A stretch of DNA of 34,106 nt, taken from assembly GCA_016782225.1 (NCBI GenBank), contig JADDOW010000116.1, positions 1 to 34,106 of the forward strand. The letters run 5' to 3'. Made by a program: the position numbers and the translations under genes. The stretch comes from Nitrososphaeraceae archaeon. GTDB lineage: Archaea > Thermoproteota > Nitrososphaeria > Nitrososphaerales > Nitrososphaeraceae. Under the pieces are notes generated by a model that saw only the letters and a program-made list of their open reading frames with translations, was not told the DNA's origin and did no database searches. This document shows positions 24,931-34,106 of the stretch, piece by piece; position 1 is the stretch's first letter; each line of letters begins with the position of its first letter.

Positions 24931-25233
24931 TTTCAGCTAATCCTTTAGCGATCCCAAAATTCTCACCGGGTTCATTGTCTTTACCGTGGTTGTTATCCTT
25001 ACAAGCAGAGTTACCGTAAAAACCAATGGTGTTGTCTTTGTACTCTTTATTTAGTTAGTTGGTCCCATTAATGTCCTGATCCCTTACCCGATTGTGAAAC
25101 AGCTCCTGCAGAAACTTTACTGTAATGGGGTTCAAATGCGGTGTAGTTAGTTTTTTGTTTATTTCGCTATTTATCTATACAATTTCCTTTTCTTTTGAGT
25201 TTACTGTGTCTTTGAACAAGAAATTGCCGTGGT
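24931..25233 (-). pseudogene. Possible decayed gene upstream of the coiled-coil ORF
   Basis: One reverse-strand frame reads YHGNFLFKDTVNSKEKEIV, a TAG, INSEINKKLTTPHLNPITVK, FLQELFHNRVRDQDINGTN, a TAA, LNKEYKDNTIGFYGNSAC and GENFGIAKGLAEN before it frameshifts into the ORF at 24930. Composition is protein-like across two in-frame stops. Chance frames of this length occur in AT-rich DNA, so confidence is low. Confidence 0.3.
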
Positions 25234-25285
25234 ACTGTTTATAAAAACTAAACCCTTGGTAAAGGATACATACAAAGTGAAATTG

Positions 25286-25530
25286 ATGGTTAAAAATATA
25301 CTTACAGAGAGGAAAGCCATAGATTTGGCAGAAGATTCTCTTAAAGAATCAAATTCCTAAATAAAATAATCGGGTTATTTTGAATTGACAGAGAAATCAA
25401 TGAAACGGGCATCTCAAGGTAAAAGATGACAATATTCTGTCGGTTTAAAAACAGATGAAAAAAAATAAAGTGATGCATATGCAGAATATAATGATAAAAT
25501 GGTTAAATAAAAAGTAGATGATGTGTTCTT
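25286..25530 (+). pseudogene. Possible stop-riddled gene remnant
   Basis: A single frame from ATG 25286 reads MVKNILTERKAIDLAEDSLK, a stop, SGYFELTEKSMKRASQGKR, a stop, QYSVGLKTDEKK, a stop and SDAYAEYNDKMVK, with five in-frame stops in total. The helical, charged composition persists through the stops, suggesting a decayed small gene. No family recognised. Confidence 0.28.
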
Positions 25531-25532
25531 TG

Positions 25533-25949
25533 CTATTGCAAATAGTGCCTGTGTTCTACCATCATACACCTATTGAATATCACATCTATACCATTTTCTT
25601 TTGCCTTTTTTTCTGCCTCTTCATTGTAAATCCCTGATTGCATCCAGATTACCTTAATTCCTTTTTTCCTTATTGCATCATCTATTACTGATGGTACATC
25701 TTCTGATCTCCTAAACACATCAACAACATCGACGTCTTCAGGTATTTCAGATACAGCGGGATATGACTTTCGTCCAAGGATTTCATTTACAGTTGGATTG
25801 ACTGGAACAACGTTATATCCATGGTCAATTAGATATTTTGGTACAAAATGTGCAGGTTTTTCTTCATTCTTTGACATTCCGACTACTGCGATATTCTTGA
25901 GCTGTAATACTCTCTGTATTTCTGATGCTGAATGTTTATCCGTATCCAT
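25533..25949 (-). CDS. CoA-binding protein (CoA_binding_2 / YccU-like)
   Basis: 138 residues, full family length. The Rossmann nucleotide-binding start is KNIAVVGMSKNEEKPAHFVP (G24 and S26 in the loop), then YNVVPVNPTVNEILGRKSYP (the NP and GxxxYP signature). VDVVDVFRRSEDVPSVID, KVIWMQSGIYNEEAE and the C-terminal NRCMMVEHRHYL (conserved Cys and His) complete the family pattern. Related proteins bind CoA or acyl-CoA; the precise role is unassigned. I start at ATG 25949, not the TTG three bases upstream, because the TATA box at 25971-25980 is 22-31 nt away. Stand-alone and intact among decayed neighbours. Confidence 0.88.
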   Translation of the reverse strand: MDTDKHSASEIQRVLQLKNIAVVGMSKNEEKPAHFVPKYLIDHGYNVVPVNPTVNEILGRKSYPAVSEIPEDVDVVDVFRRSEDVPSVIDDAIRKKGIKVIWMQSGIYNEEAEKKAKENGIDVIFNRCMMVEHRHYLQ

Positions 25950-25970
25950 CAAGTATTATTTGCTAATTGT

Positions 25971-25980
25971 GTATTTATTT
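25971..25980 (-). promoter_or_regulatory. TATA box of the CoA-binding gene
   Basis: Reverse-strand AAATAAATAC is 22-31 nt upstream of ATG 25949. Confidence 0.5.
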
Positions 25981-26001
25981 TAGGCACTTTACACTTTGAG
26001 T

Positions 26002-26265
26002 TTATTTTTTCATTGCCTTGTTAAACGTATGGAAATGAACGATATCATAATTATTAATTTTAAATTTCTGTAGCAGCAGAATGCCGTCACTTACGATGCT
26101 CTTTAATTTATTAGCATCACTAAATTCCTGAATATGCCATATGGATAACCTTTTCTTAAGTAAATAAAGGCATAAATCTCAAATCGGATTTATCCTTTCA
26201 ATTTTTGAAGGTGCATTGGAAACCCTCTCCATATTATTATTTTCTGCATTGTTTTTATTTGTCAT
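26002..26265 (-). pseudogene. Possible 87-codon gene interrupted by one TGA
   Basis: ATG 26265 opens MTNKNNAENNNMERVSNAPS and KIERINPI, then a TGA (26179-26181). The same frame continues DLCLYLLKKRLSIWHIQEFS, DANKLKSIVSDGILLLQKF and IVHFHTFNKAMKK to TAA at 26002. The part after the stop is a good helical/strand pattern. If the TGA is a nonsense mutation this was an 87-residue protein. Family not recognised. Confidence 0.35.
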
Positions 26266-26275
26266 CTGCTCAATA

Positions 26276-26431
26276 TTATGGCGAAAAGTCTAGATGCACA
26301 TTGGTATGGAAATAGCAGATCTTGACATTTCCTGGGCCTGAATGGGTGGTGTATTTTTTTTTGATGCCGTCACAAAAGATGATGGCTTTTTTTATGCCTT
26401 TTGTTGCCTAATGAAAACTAATTGCGTCCAT
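26276..26431 (-). pseudogene. Possible short gene interrupted by one TAG
   Basis: ATG 26431 reads MDAISFH, TAG, then ATKGIKKAIIFCDGIKKKY, TTHSGPGNVKICYFHTNVHL and DFSP before TAA at 26276. It is coding-like but short; the rest of 25950-26567 holds nothing else I can identify. Confidence 0.25.
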
Positions 26432-26575
26432 CTTATAGATAGGACTGGGTTTGGTGACATTAAGGAAAAAATTCTACACAAAGTTACTATGCCGAGTTAA
26501 ATCCTTTTCTCAGTATTTTGGTTATTATGACTACAATGCAAAGTGAAAGTAATTATAAAGAAAAAGATTTTGGGT

Positions 26576-27469
26576 TTATCTGCCGATACACAGGCCGTCA
26601 GGCACTGATGTGTGACAGAGGTTGTCGGAGAACCCGTTTGCGTTGATGTTGGTTGGGAGACCGTTGCCGTTGTTGATGTCAACACCGCTGTTTTGGACTA
26701 TGGTGTTTGTGTTTACGTTGTTGTTTGCGCTCTGGCCATCCAAGAACACACCGTTGACTGAGCCTGTTATTGTGTTAAAGTCAAGGACGTTTGTTGCGGA
26801 GTTTACCAATGTCACACCTGCCAATTGGTTGTCGGTGAGCATGTTCTGGTGAAGTTGTGTTCCGGTGGATGAGTGGGATGCGACGCCTATGCTGTTTGAG
26901 AACATGTTGTTTGTCTCGATGTTGGTGTTTTTTGCACCGGTGTTGAATATTGCGATTTGGTTTTCAGTGAAGGTTACCTTTGATATTGTGTTGCCTGAAC
27001 CACCGGTGTTTAGTACACCTGCCTGGAAGCCCTTTACTGTGCCGCCTGTGACCTGAACGTTGTCGTTGTTTGCAAGCATTATGCCCACCTTGGAGCTTTC
27101 GCCCCCGGGTCCTGCAATGGTAAACCCGTTTAGGTTGATGGTAATGCCATCGGCACCCGCAATTAGCCCATCGGTGCTGCACTCAAGGTTTGCTGAGAGT
27201 GTCACACTCTCCCTGACAACTTGACCGCAAGACAAGCTAGTGCTGGTAGGGACACCATTTGCGAATTCCGCAGAGGTTGCGGAATTTGTACCCGAGCTTG
27301 ATGCTGTTGGATTATTGTTATCATTATCATTATTATTAGTTGGAAGAGCGTTATCCAAAACATTCTCAATCATGCTGCCGTTTTCGGATGCCAAAATTGG
27401 TTGTGTAAACAAAGCACCAACAGATGCAAATGCCAAAATTGCTGCCATGAGGCATATCTTATTATTCAT
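26576..27469 (-). CDS. Secreted beta-helix protein, second copy
   Basis: Identical 297-residue protein to 3077-3970, with the same TATA box at 27490-27499. Because the duplication edge falls just after its stop codon, the coding region and promoter are complete here, but the downstream flank is different, so any 3'-end signal would differ between copies. Confidence 0.8.
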   Translation of the reverse strand: MNNKICLMAAILAFASVGALFTQPILASENGSMIENVLDNALPTNNNDNDNNNPTASSSGTNSATSAEFANGVPTSTSLSCGQVVRESVTLSANLECSTDGLIAGADGITINLNGFTIAGPGGESSKVGIMLANNDNVQVTGGTVKGFQAGVLNTGGSGNTISKVTFTENQIAIFNTGAKNTNIETNNMFSNSIGVASHSSTGTQLHQNMLTDNQLAGVTLVNSATNVLDFNTITGSVNGVFLDGQSANNNVNTNTIVQNSGVDINNGNGLPTNINANGFSDNLCHTSVPDGLCIGR

Positions 27470-27833
27470 TCAATCAAACTAACCACTTTTTAATATATAT
27501 GGGAAGATGCTCTATGTAATAGATTTAAGATTAAAGCTTATCAAATATAACTTACTAATGACTAAATCAATTATAACATTTTTAGATGGTTGTTCTATAT
27601 AGTTACATTTTGTAGCAATAACTTTACTCAATATGATGCGGCAATTCTCTTAAAATGATCCATTACCAAAGATAATGACAGTATTAGTATTAGTATTATC
27701 AAGCATTCGAGAGCAAGTTGGATGTTACCGTAGATATAAATCGGGCAATGTGGTATACGAGAGATCAAGGGTTGGCGAATCTTGATACAATACTCTAATC
27801 ATATAATTGAAAAAAAAAATATAACAATTGTTG

Positions 27834-28073
27834 ATGCCAAAAAACCGATTAAACTTGTTGGGCAGGACAGATAAAATGAAAACAGATTTTGAAGGATTAA
27901 AAAAATTGGGGGTAATAATGGAAAAGAAGGCGATAAAAACAAAAAATAACCATTTTACGATATTGTGGGGAGGATTCGGCTTTGACAAGCAAAGGCCGAT
28001 AATTTGGAGGTTATTTGGTATTGGTAAAAAAAAGAGATTTGATGAACCCGGAAAGCAGGTTGCAAAAAAATAA
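27834..28073 (+). CDS. Lys-rich basic small protein, second copy
   Basis: Identical to 4335-4574, with its upstream TATA-like box and the convergent PRC-like neighbour 37 nt away. Calling it a gene rests on the same modest evidence. Confidence 0.45.
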   Translation: MPKNRLNLLGRTDKMKTDFEGLKKLGVIMEKKAIKTKNNHFTILWGGFGFDKQRPIIWRLFGIGKKKRFDEPGKQVAKK

Positions 28074-28110
28074 ACCACAAACTTTTCATATCGCGATAAA
28101 CCTAGAAGAT

Positions 28111-28347
28111 TTACTCTTCGATTTTGTATTGGCTTTCTGCTTCTTCTTTTGTTATGCTGAACCTTACCTTACGGCCATCAAATTTGTCAACAAGACTTTT
28201 CGGAATAGAGTAAGTCTTCTTACTAACCCTACCAACTTTTGTTATTACGTTGGTATCTGTAATTCCTTGAATCTCGCCAAGATCATCGTCACCTATTCCT
28301 CTTGCCTCTTTTTTTATAGTGGCATTCCATTCAATACCCGAACTCAT
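28111..28347 (-). CDS. PRC-barrel-like small protein, second copy
   Basis: Identical to 4612-4848. The TATA box at 28368-28377 supports the 78-residue form. Confidence 0.65.
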   Translation of the reverse strand: MSSGIEWNATIKKEARGIGDDDLGEIQGITDTNVITKVGRVSKKTYSIPKSLVDKFDGRKVRFSITKEEAESQYKIEE

Positions 28348-28856
28348 ATCAATACATGAAAAACGCAATATATAAATAATCATCGATAAACAAAATTAAG
28401 TCATCATTTTTTTTTGCTGGTTTAGTTAAACTTGTGGTGTAACTGGTATTTACAAAATCAATTTAAAATTACATAATTTGAGATGACTTTTTTTGCATTT
28501 CTGGGTTATTGCAGAGTGAAAATTGAGTCTTGTATCTGATGCGTCAAGAGGGCTAATTCAGATAACTTCTATATATAAGAGATCCTAATTTTTTGTGGTT
28601 ATTATGGACTATGGAATTTTGATGCCAAATCAACTTATGCAGTTGATTGATTGTTTTCAATTAGCCTTTTCTTTGATTACGAAAAAAACTATAGGCAGTT
28701 GATGGAATAGATGTTAATCTCAAAACAGACTTTACTGTATTCCTGCAAACCCTAAGAAAAGATGAAATTGTTTTTCAAAGAAATTGCGAAGATCATCCTT
28801 TAGATTTAGACAATTGTAGACAATTAGTTATTATCGCTTGTAGTGTTTTCGCTTGT

Positions 28857-30370
28857 TCAAGGAATTTCCTGAAGTTCAGTGTCAAAACTATTTCCACGGG
28901 CTGAATCTTTATTTCCATTAACAGTCATTCTGACATGCGCCGTGTTGCTGTCTGCAGTTCCGTCGCTGACCCTGAAGGTAAAGCTGTTCTTTCCTTTAAA
29001 GCCCTCAGCTGGCGTGTAGGCAAGCGCGCCTGTTGCCTCGTCAAACCCCGAAATCTCGCCTCACTTTGGCCCCGATGCTATTGCGTATGTGAGCGCATTG
29101 CCGTCGGGGTCGCTGGCCCTGAGTGTAATGTCCGCTGGTGTGTTTGCTGTTGTCGTTACGCTCTGGCTTTCAGCCACGGGCGGTGCATTCACTTTGTTAA
29201 CTATTACTCGAACCGTTTTGTCAGATGACAATTCGTTTCTATCAGTTACTGTTAGCCTAAAAGTCATTGTCTGCTGGTTATCTGTTCCATCCCATAAAGG
29301 GGCATCAAAGCTTGCCTTTGGCTTATTGCCGTCTTTAATGTTTACAGGCAGACCAAAAGTCTGAGTCATTGATATGTTACACTTTTGTCATCCTTTGAAT
29401 CAAAACTATCGGAGCCATCAAGGACAATGTCGCTTGTTCCTTCCATTACCGTCTGTTCATTGACCAGGTCAACTACAGGGGAATTGCATCCGGTCCTGTC
29501 CCATATTGCCGCACTTGACGTGATTATTGTGTTTATAACACCTTCTGTGATCAAGTCCGATACCATAACCATTGAAAATCTGTAATTGAATGAGTCTATA
29601 TAATCACAAATCCGGCTATCGTAGGAGTTATCGTCTTTTATGTTGCCAATGGAATTTTCCAATGAGTTCATTAACCCTTGTTGAACGCTTGAAGGCAAAT
29701 CTAAAAGGAGAACAATATCCCTTAGTTCCGCAATGGAATCCCTCAGTGATACAATAGTCAAAGAGAACGTTACGGATGTTTGATCTTTGTTGCCTGATGT
29801 ATCTACCGCCCTAACCTGAATTGTGTGCAATCCCTGTTCCAAGTTGAGATAATAGCAACCAGCCTCATTTGGTTGGTATTTTACTGTACTTGCTTGCCAA
29901 TTTTTGTCATCCAATTTGCATTCAAAACCCATTATCCCCACCTTGTCAACTCCATTGAACCTAAAGCCTATGTCGTCTGAGATTGTACTTTCGTTGTTCT
30001 CAATTTGGCCCAACCAACTAACCTTGGCTGTTTCAGAAGATGTGATTTTTCTTCCAAATTATCTGAGCCGTCTATAGCGGTACAGTTTACTGTCGTCTCG
30101 CCCATCCTAAAAGTACTTCCTGATGACGGTATGCATTGTGGGACTATGTTGCCACCTACATCATCTGACGCAGAAACATCAAAACTAACAATAGCCCCCT
30201 GCGGTCCTGTTGACTCAGCTATCACTGGGTCATTGGGTGTAGTTATTGTTGGGACACGGTATCTGCTGATTGTTGCATTCCAGGGTTTGTGCATAGGCAG
30301 CAGGTTGGCAGACATAAACAAATGATGCAATTGTTATTAGCAAAATCAATGGCATGAAATATTTATCCAA
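28857..30370 (-). pseudogene. HYR/PKD/cadherin-like adhesin pseudogene, second copy
   Basis: Carries the same three frameshifts and the same TGA (29061-29063) as 5358-6871. Identical lesions mean the gene was already dead before duplication or that the copies are kept identical by conversion. No extra lesion has accumulated in either copy. Confidence 0.83.
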
Positions 30371-31007
30371 TTCATAAAGACAAAAAAACCTGAATATTTA
30401 AGTGCTGTTTCTTTAGGGTTAGTTCTGTTTGGTTTATCCAAATATCGAAAAGTGTTCCCTGTATGTGATTATATGTGATTATAACACGTTATTGTATCGC
30501 AAACCTAACCTAAAGGTTAAGAATTAACAATTCTGCTTTTTTTATCTTGGATTGTTTCAACCATCACTTATGTGGATGGTTTAATGTAAATTTTTTGGGA
30601 TATCCGGATAATGGCGGAATCTTAAAAACCTATACCTTAGGGTTGACATCCTGCCTAATTTTAGATAACTTTGCATGTTGGTTTTTGTTATGGTCTATGC
30701 AATTATGGGTGAGTTTTAATACCATATTAGTTAACAATTTTGGGTTCCAAATCTGGATCCGCCTAGACCTCAGAATCATTGTCGATGGGCTGAGCGGGCA
30801 TTCTCAAATAATTTTATTTCTGATGTGCTTAACTTTGGCATGATTGTGAATAGGGTATGGGTATCTGGTTATTGTTGGGGCGACTTGCAACATAACATAA
30901 TATCTTTGAAACATTTTCCAGAGCAATTGCCATACAGTACATATGGATGGATATATTGCCATGGAAAGCACAAAACATAGATACTATGAAAATCCTTTAT
31001 TGTTATA

Positions 31008-31520
31008 ATGCGAATATCATCAAATATGGCAAAAGCAATCAATGACCAAATATCTTTTGAGGCATCATCTGCCAATGCTTATACCGCAATCGGATCATGG
31101 TGCGAGAGAACAGGATATGATGGAAGTGCCGCTTTCTTTTTTGAGCAGGCTAACGAAGAAAACGGGCATATGCTAAAGTTCCTCCATTACCTTAATGGCA
31201 CTGGGGCGGAGGCAGTAATCCCAGCAATTGATAAACCACCTGGTAATTTTGAATCCCTGGAAGCTACTTTCCAATTTGGCCTAAAGAGCGAGCAGGCTGT
31301 AACCAGGTCGATATACGATCTGGTCGACATGACTGAACAGGAAAAGGACCGCTCCACATACTCATTCTTACAGTGGTTTATTATTGAACAAATAGAAGAG
31401 GAGACATTGTTCCAAACAATTCTCCAAAAGTTTGATTTGCTTGGTAGGGACAAACTGGCAGTATATAAAATTGACCAGACCCTGTCATCTATCAGGTCAC
31501 AGGTAGGGGTAAGCAAGTAA
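31008..31520 (+). CDS. ftn: Ferritin (FtnA-like), second copy
   Basis: Identical 170-residue ferritin to 7509-8021, with all ferroxidase ligands present and the same upstream region, so it should be expressed equally. Together they would double iron-storage gene dosage if both copies exist in the chromosome. Confidence 0.92.
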   Translation: MRISSNMAKAINDQISFEASSANAYTAIGSWCERTGYDGSAAFFFEQANEENGHMLKFLHYLNGTGAEAVIPAIDKPPGNFESLEATFQFGLKSEQAVTRSIYDLVDMTEQEKDRSTYSFLQWFIIEQIEEETLFQTILQKFDLLGRDKLAVYKIDQTLSSIRSQVGVSK

Positions 31521-32122
31521 ACCAAGGATTACCCCTGCTATTTGGTGGAAATTCTCCTTTTCATATTTTTTAGAAGTAGCAATTCAAATACGGTAAAAAG
31601 GGCATTCCATTAATTCTTTAAAGTTTGGCGACATTTGTCTCGTACCATACTCTGTTATATTGAGTCTAACCCTAACAATTTATTGATGATGAAAAGATGC
31701 TTTTTTGTAAACCCTGAAACACATTAACATAAAAATACTGCAAAAACTTTCAAATAACACATAGTAGACTGCGGAATTAACTTCCTTGTGATGAAGGGTT
31801 TAATGCTGTTAGAATGATTCAACCAGTTTTATCCTATTTTACCCTATTCGGTTTGAATTAGTTGTTGGGCTACACTAATGTTGAATTATTTTTAATGTTT
31901 GGTTACTAAAGTCAAAATCATCATTTATAGCAATGAAGAGCCTTTCAAATGCCTGCATGCATTAAACTTCGTTACCCTTGTTCCCTTTTTATCAACACAT
32001 AGTGATGGATAATGGATAGTGCTGCAGGGCATGATGTTTTTATTCTTATTTTCCCACCCTTGCAAAAGCAATTTCTTTTATTCCTAAACCCCTGTAACTG
32101 TTGCTATGACCACAACCTTTCT

Positions 32123-32284
32123 TCAATGAAATGTTTGTTGCTTTTTGGCATTTTCCGAATTGAATTTGTGTTTGTGTTCTTTATCGTCTTCGTATTTTGG
32201 TTTCCAGATGGTTTTTACAGTTATGTAATTATCCTCTGTTTTCTCAAACCCAATTAGTTGGTTGGCGACTCTGAATCTTTTCAT
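32123..32284 (-). CDS. Small charged protein, 53 residues, second copy
   Basis: Identical to 8624-8785 (MKRFRVANQLIGFEKTEDN...). No independent evidence from this copy. Confidence 0.4.
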   Translation of the reverse strand: MKRFRVANQLIGFEKTEDNYITVKTIWKPKYEDDKEHKHKFNSENAKKQQTFH

Positions 32285-32652
32285 GAATTACATTCTCGAA
32301 TCTTTTTTAGTATCGAAGTGGATGCCTCCAACAGATTCGTTGTATTGGACACATAAAGGGATGATATGTCGAGTGACAGGCTTGCAAATTACATAAACTA
32401 CAGGTTTTTATTTTAAATGTTACATTGTAGAATAACAAGCCATGGGTACTATAGATCCTGTTCCTAAAAACGCTTTTTACATTGTCATTTAATGGTTATC
32501 TATAAGAGTAACGTATTTAAAAATGCACAACAACCAATGCATATGGACTTTATGTGATCTCAATTTCATTGATGTGAATTATCGAAAATTATGCATAATT
32601 GCTTTTGTTGAATTTTTGAAAAATATATAAATTACATAAATAGGTATTAAAG

Positions 32653-33468
32653 ATGGGGAAAATGCGTGAGAAATTGGATAAATTCTGTGTAAAAAAAATA
32701 TACTCTACAAAACCAGGCACAGCAGAGTTATACATTCCGGACAATATTGCAAGTGATAACTACAATGATGGTGTTTACTATCAGAAACTAAACAGGATAA
32801 GAAACATCGGTGGTGAAAAAACCAGATCAAATGACATATGCTTTAAAAAATCGATGGTAGATCAAGAGGTTACAGGATATTTCAAGTATGTTAATGACTT
32901 GGCCTTTGCTGATGCAAAGTTGAGGGGAGGACACCATTCAAATCGTAGCGATGATTCAGCTAGGTGCTACATATTCGCCATTAAATCATTAAAATTTCAA
33001 AAGGAATACCCTCACGATGGCGGATATAGCTATTCGATGCATAACCTAAAAACCAAAGATAGGGAAACAAAAAGAGAGTATGGGCCAGAAGAAAGGATCA
33101 AGTTTGATCTAAATTTTGATGGCCTAAGAGAAAGGTGGATTGGCTTTAAGGGCGTCACAATAAACGAGGGTTCAGACAAAGTACGTTGCGAGATGCACCT
33201 TGATACAGAAGGAATTGATGCAAATGGCAGCTTTGATCATACCCGACAGAATTGGAGACTGTGGTATAGCGTTTTGGATGAGGACGGTAAATATGGTTTT
33301 GATAAACAAGATGGCAATAAAAAAAGAAAAACAAGTAAAGCTTGGACCACCGCACAAAAAAACAGTACAGTGCAATTTAGAGTGGATGCCGAGAAAGGAA
33401 ATACTAGCATGACTTTGAAGAACAAAGATTTCAGGTTCCTGTCTGCAAGGGAGATAACAAGACCATAA
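32653..33468 (+). CDS. Hypothetical beta-rich protein, 271 residues, second copy
   Basis: Identical to 9154-9969, with its TATA box (32622-32631) and the downstream palindrome at 33526-33555. The whole transcription unit was duplicated. Confidence 0.7.
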   Translation: MGKMREKLDKFCVKKIYSTKPGTAELYIPDNIASDNYNDGVYYQKLNRIRNIGGEKTRSNDICFKKSMVDQEVTGYFKYVNDLAFADAKLRGGHHSNRSDDSARCYIFAIKSLKFQKEYPHDGGYSYSMHNLKTKDRETKREYGPEERIKFDLNFDGLRERWIGFKGVTINEGSDKVRCEMHLDTEGIDANGSFDHTRQNWRLWYSVLDEDGKYGFDKQDGNKKRKTSKAWTTAQKNSTVQFRVDAEKGNTSMTLKNKDFRFLSAREITRP

Positions 33469-33525
33469 TAATCCCTGGCAGAATTTTTCATTTCTTGACT
33501 TTCTTTGTGTTTACTTTGTTGATTA

Positions 33526-33555
33526 AATTAAAGTGATAGATATATCACTTTAATT
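33526..33555. terminator. 13-bp inverted repeat, second copy
   Basis: Same perfect palindrome with GATA loop as 10027-10056, located 58 nt past the stop of the 32653 gene. Confidence 0.45.
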
Positions 33556-33674
33556 CTTCTAAAAATTTTTAAAATTTATCAACGTTATGGTCTATATCCC
33601 ATAAACAGAATATAAAAATTATTTGATTAATATGCTTGTTAGAATAATGTAATATCTAAAACGTTAAAATGTAA

Positions 33675-33827
33675 TTATGAGCCTTTGTCAACAACATCCA
33701 TGTATGCCATTTTCCTACTCCTTGCGATATTGGAGTACCCATAAAACTTGTCAATTTCGCTGCCTGATGGTTTTGATGACAACAAGCATCTGGTAGTATC
33801 TGAATACCATAATGAGGTTGTGATGGA
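33675..33827 (-). pseudogene. Start-less small frame, second copy
   Basis: Identical to 10176-10328 (LWYSDTTRCLLSS...VVDKGS). Same low-confidence status. Confidence 0.3.
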
Positions 33828-33936
33828 TTAGATGATAACTAAGGACACTGTATTATGTTATGCCACATGAACACTTATTTTCCATTTAATATGGGATGAT
33901 TAGTATGTTGCATCCAGAACTTCCGGGACAGCGGCT

Positions 33937-34106
33937 TTAACATGGGGCATAATGACAGCTAATGTTCCTTAATTCCATTACAAAATTAAAGAATTGGCAA
34001 TTAAATAAAACATGCCTATGGCTCTCCCTGGCCGATGAATTGTCATCTGCTCTCCATATGCTCAGTATTGGTATTTTCCTGAGTTGTGTGTGTGAAATTA
34101 TCTTTT
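33937..34106 (-). CDS. MPLVEKIISHT small ORF, second copy, 5' end cut by the window
   Basis: Corresponds to 10438-10607 of copy A; the start codon would lie at 34119, just outside the window. The visible part is identical. Confidence 0.38.
   Translation of the reverse strand, partial: KIISHTQLRKIPILSIWRADDNSSARESHRHVLFNCQFFNFVMELRNISCHYAPC

Larger units (their letters stand above)
26568..34106 (+). repeat. Large direct duplication, copy B (runs off the window)
   Basis: Matches 3069-10607 with offset +23,499 and no difference found. The homology starts right after 26566, where copy A has A and copy B has G. The two left flanks keep only a faint A-rich resemblance. Gene-free stretches in this copy (27470-27833, 28348-28856, 30371-31007, 31521-32122, 32285-32652) are those described for copy A. 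The window ends inside the 270-bp dispersed repeat (from 34074). Confidence 0.95.

Noticed and set aside
25120-25145. GGGGTTCAAATGC stretch resembling a tRNA T-loop
   Set aside because: No acceptor or anticodon stems can be folded around it, and it lies inside a coding-like reverse frame.
24760-26431. Stop-codon readthrough or recoding (e.g. selenocysteine or pyrrolysine)
   Set aside because: TAA, TAG and TGA all interrupt the frames and neighbouring intact genes use all of them as normal stops; pseudogene decay is simpler.

Overview
The window looks like a low-GC chromosomal accessory region of an ammonia-oxidising-type archaeon (Nitrososphaeria/Thaumarchaeota; a Nitrosocosmicus- or Nitrososphaera-like genome is my best guess). 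The basis is archaeal gene architecture: TATA-like boxes sit about 22-31 nt upstream of many start codons with almost no leader. The gene content also fits: a PQQ sugar dehydrogenase-cupredoxin fusion, a Dps-like ferritin, tiny zinc-ribbon proteins, N/Q/G-rich secreted proteins and a cyclase-receiver fusion. No rRNA, tRNA, CRISPR array, transposase or integrase is visible.

Layout. 1-3068: the 5' part of a secreted repeat protein, a mini zinc protein, a zinc-ribbon/TM2 membrane protein, a decayed RNA 2'-phosphotransferase (KptA) gene and an intact AmmeMemoRadiSam-type radical SAM enzyme. 3069-10607: copy A of a large direct duplication carrying a secreted beta-helix protein, a Lys-rich small protein, a PRC-barrel-like protein, a multi-lesion HYR/PKD/cadherin-like adhesin pseudogene, a FtnA-like ferritin, small ORFs and a 271-residue protein of unknown function. 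10608-16400: small-gene and graveyard region with a 270-bp exact repeat present twice, a secreted 55-residue-repeat protein, a zinc-ribbon microprotein, and decayed genes for a sugar dehydrogenase-cupredoxin and a SnoaL-like ester cyclase. 16757-17129: truncated paralogue of a secreted protein found intact at 23849. 17282-22824: the most striking part, a roughly 1350-residue P-loop (STAND-like) NTPase with about 27 copies of a 33-residue GLG-type repeat (one homopolymer frameshift), followed by a class III nucleotidyl cyclase fused to a receiver domain. 23055-26567: two secreted proteins, a truncated Dps, gene remnants and an intact CoA-binding protein. 26568-34106: copy B of the duplication, apparently base-for-base identical to copy A as far as the window runs (7539 bp, offset 23,499).

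How it fits together. The functional core appears to be iron storage (ferritin in two copies), cell-surface or secreted proteins, radical-SAM chemistry and a possible sensor-cyclase signalling pair (17282-22824). Around it is an unusually high density of pseudogenes, including one adhesin whose disabling mutations were copied intact by the duplication. The two copies of the large repeat could recombine to excise or amplify a 23.5-kb unit that carries the NTPase/cyclase pair.
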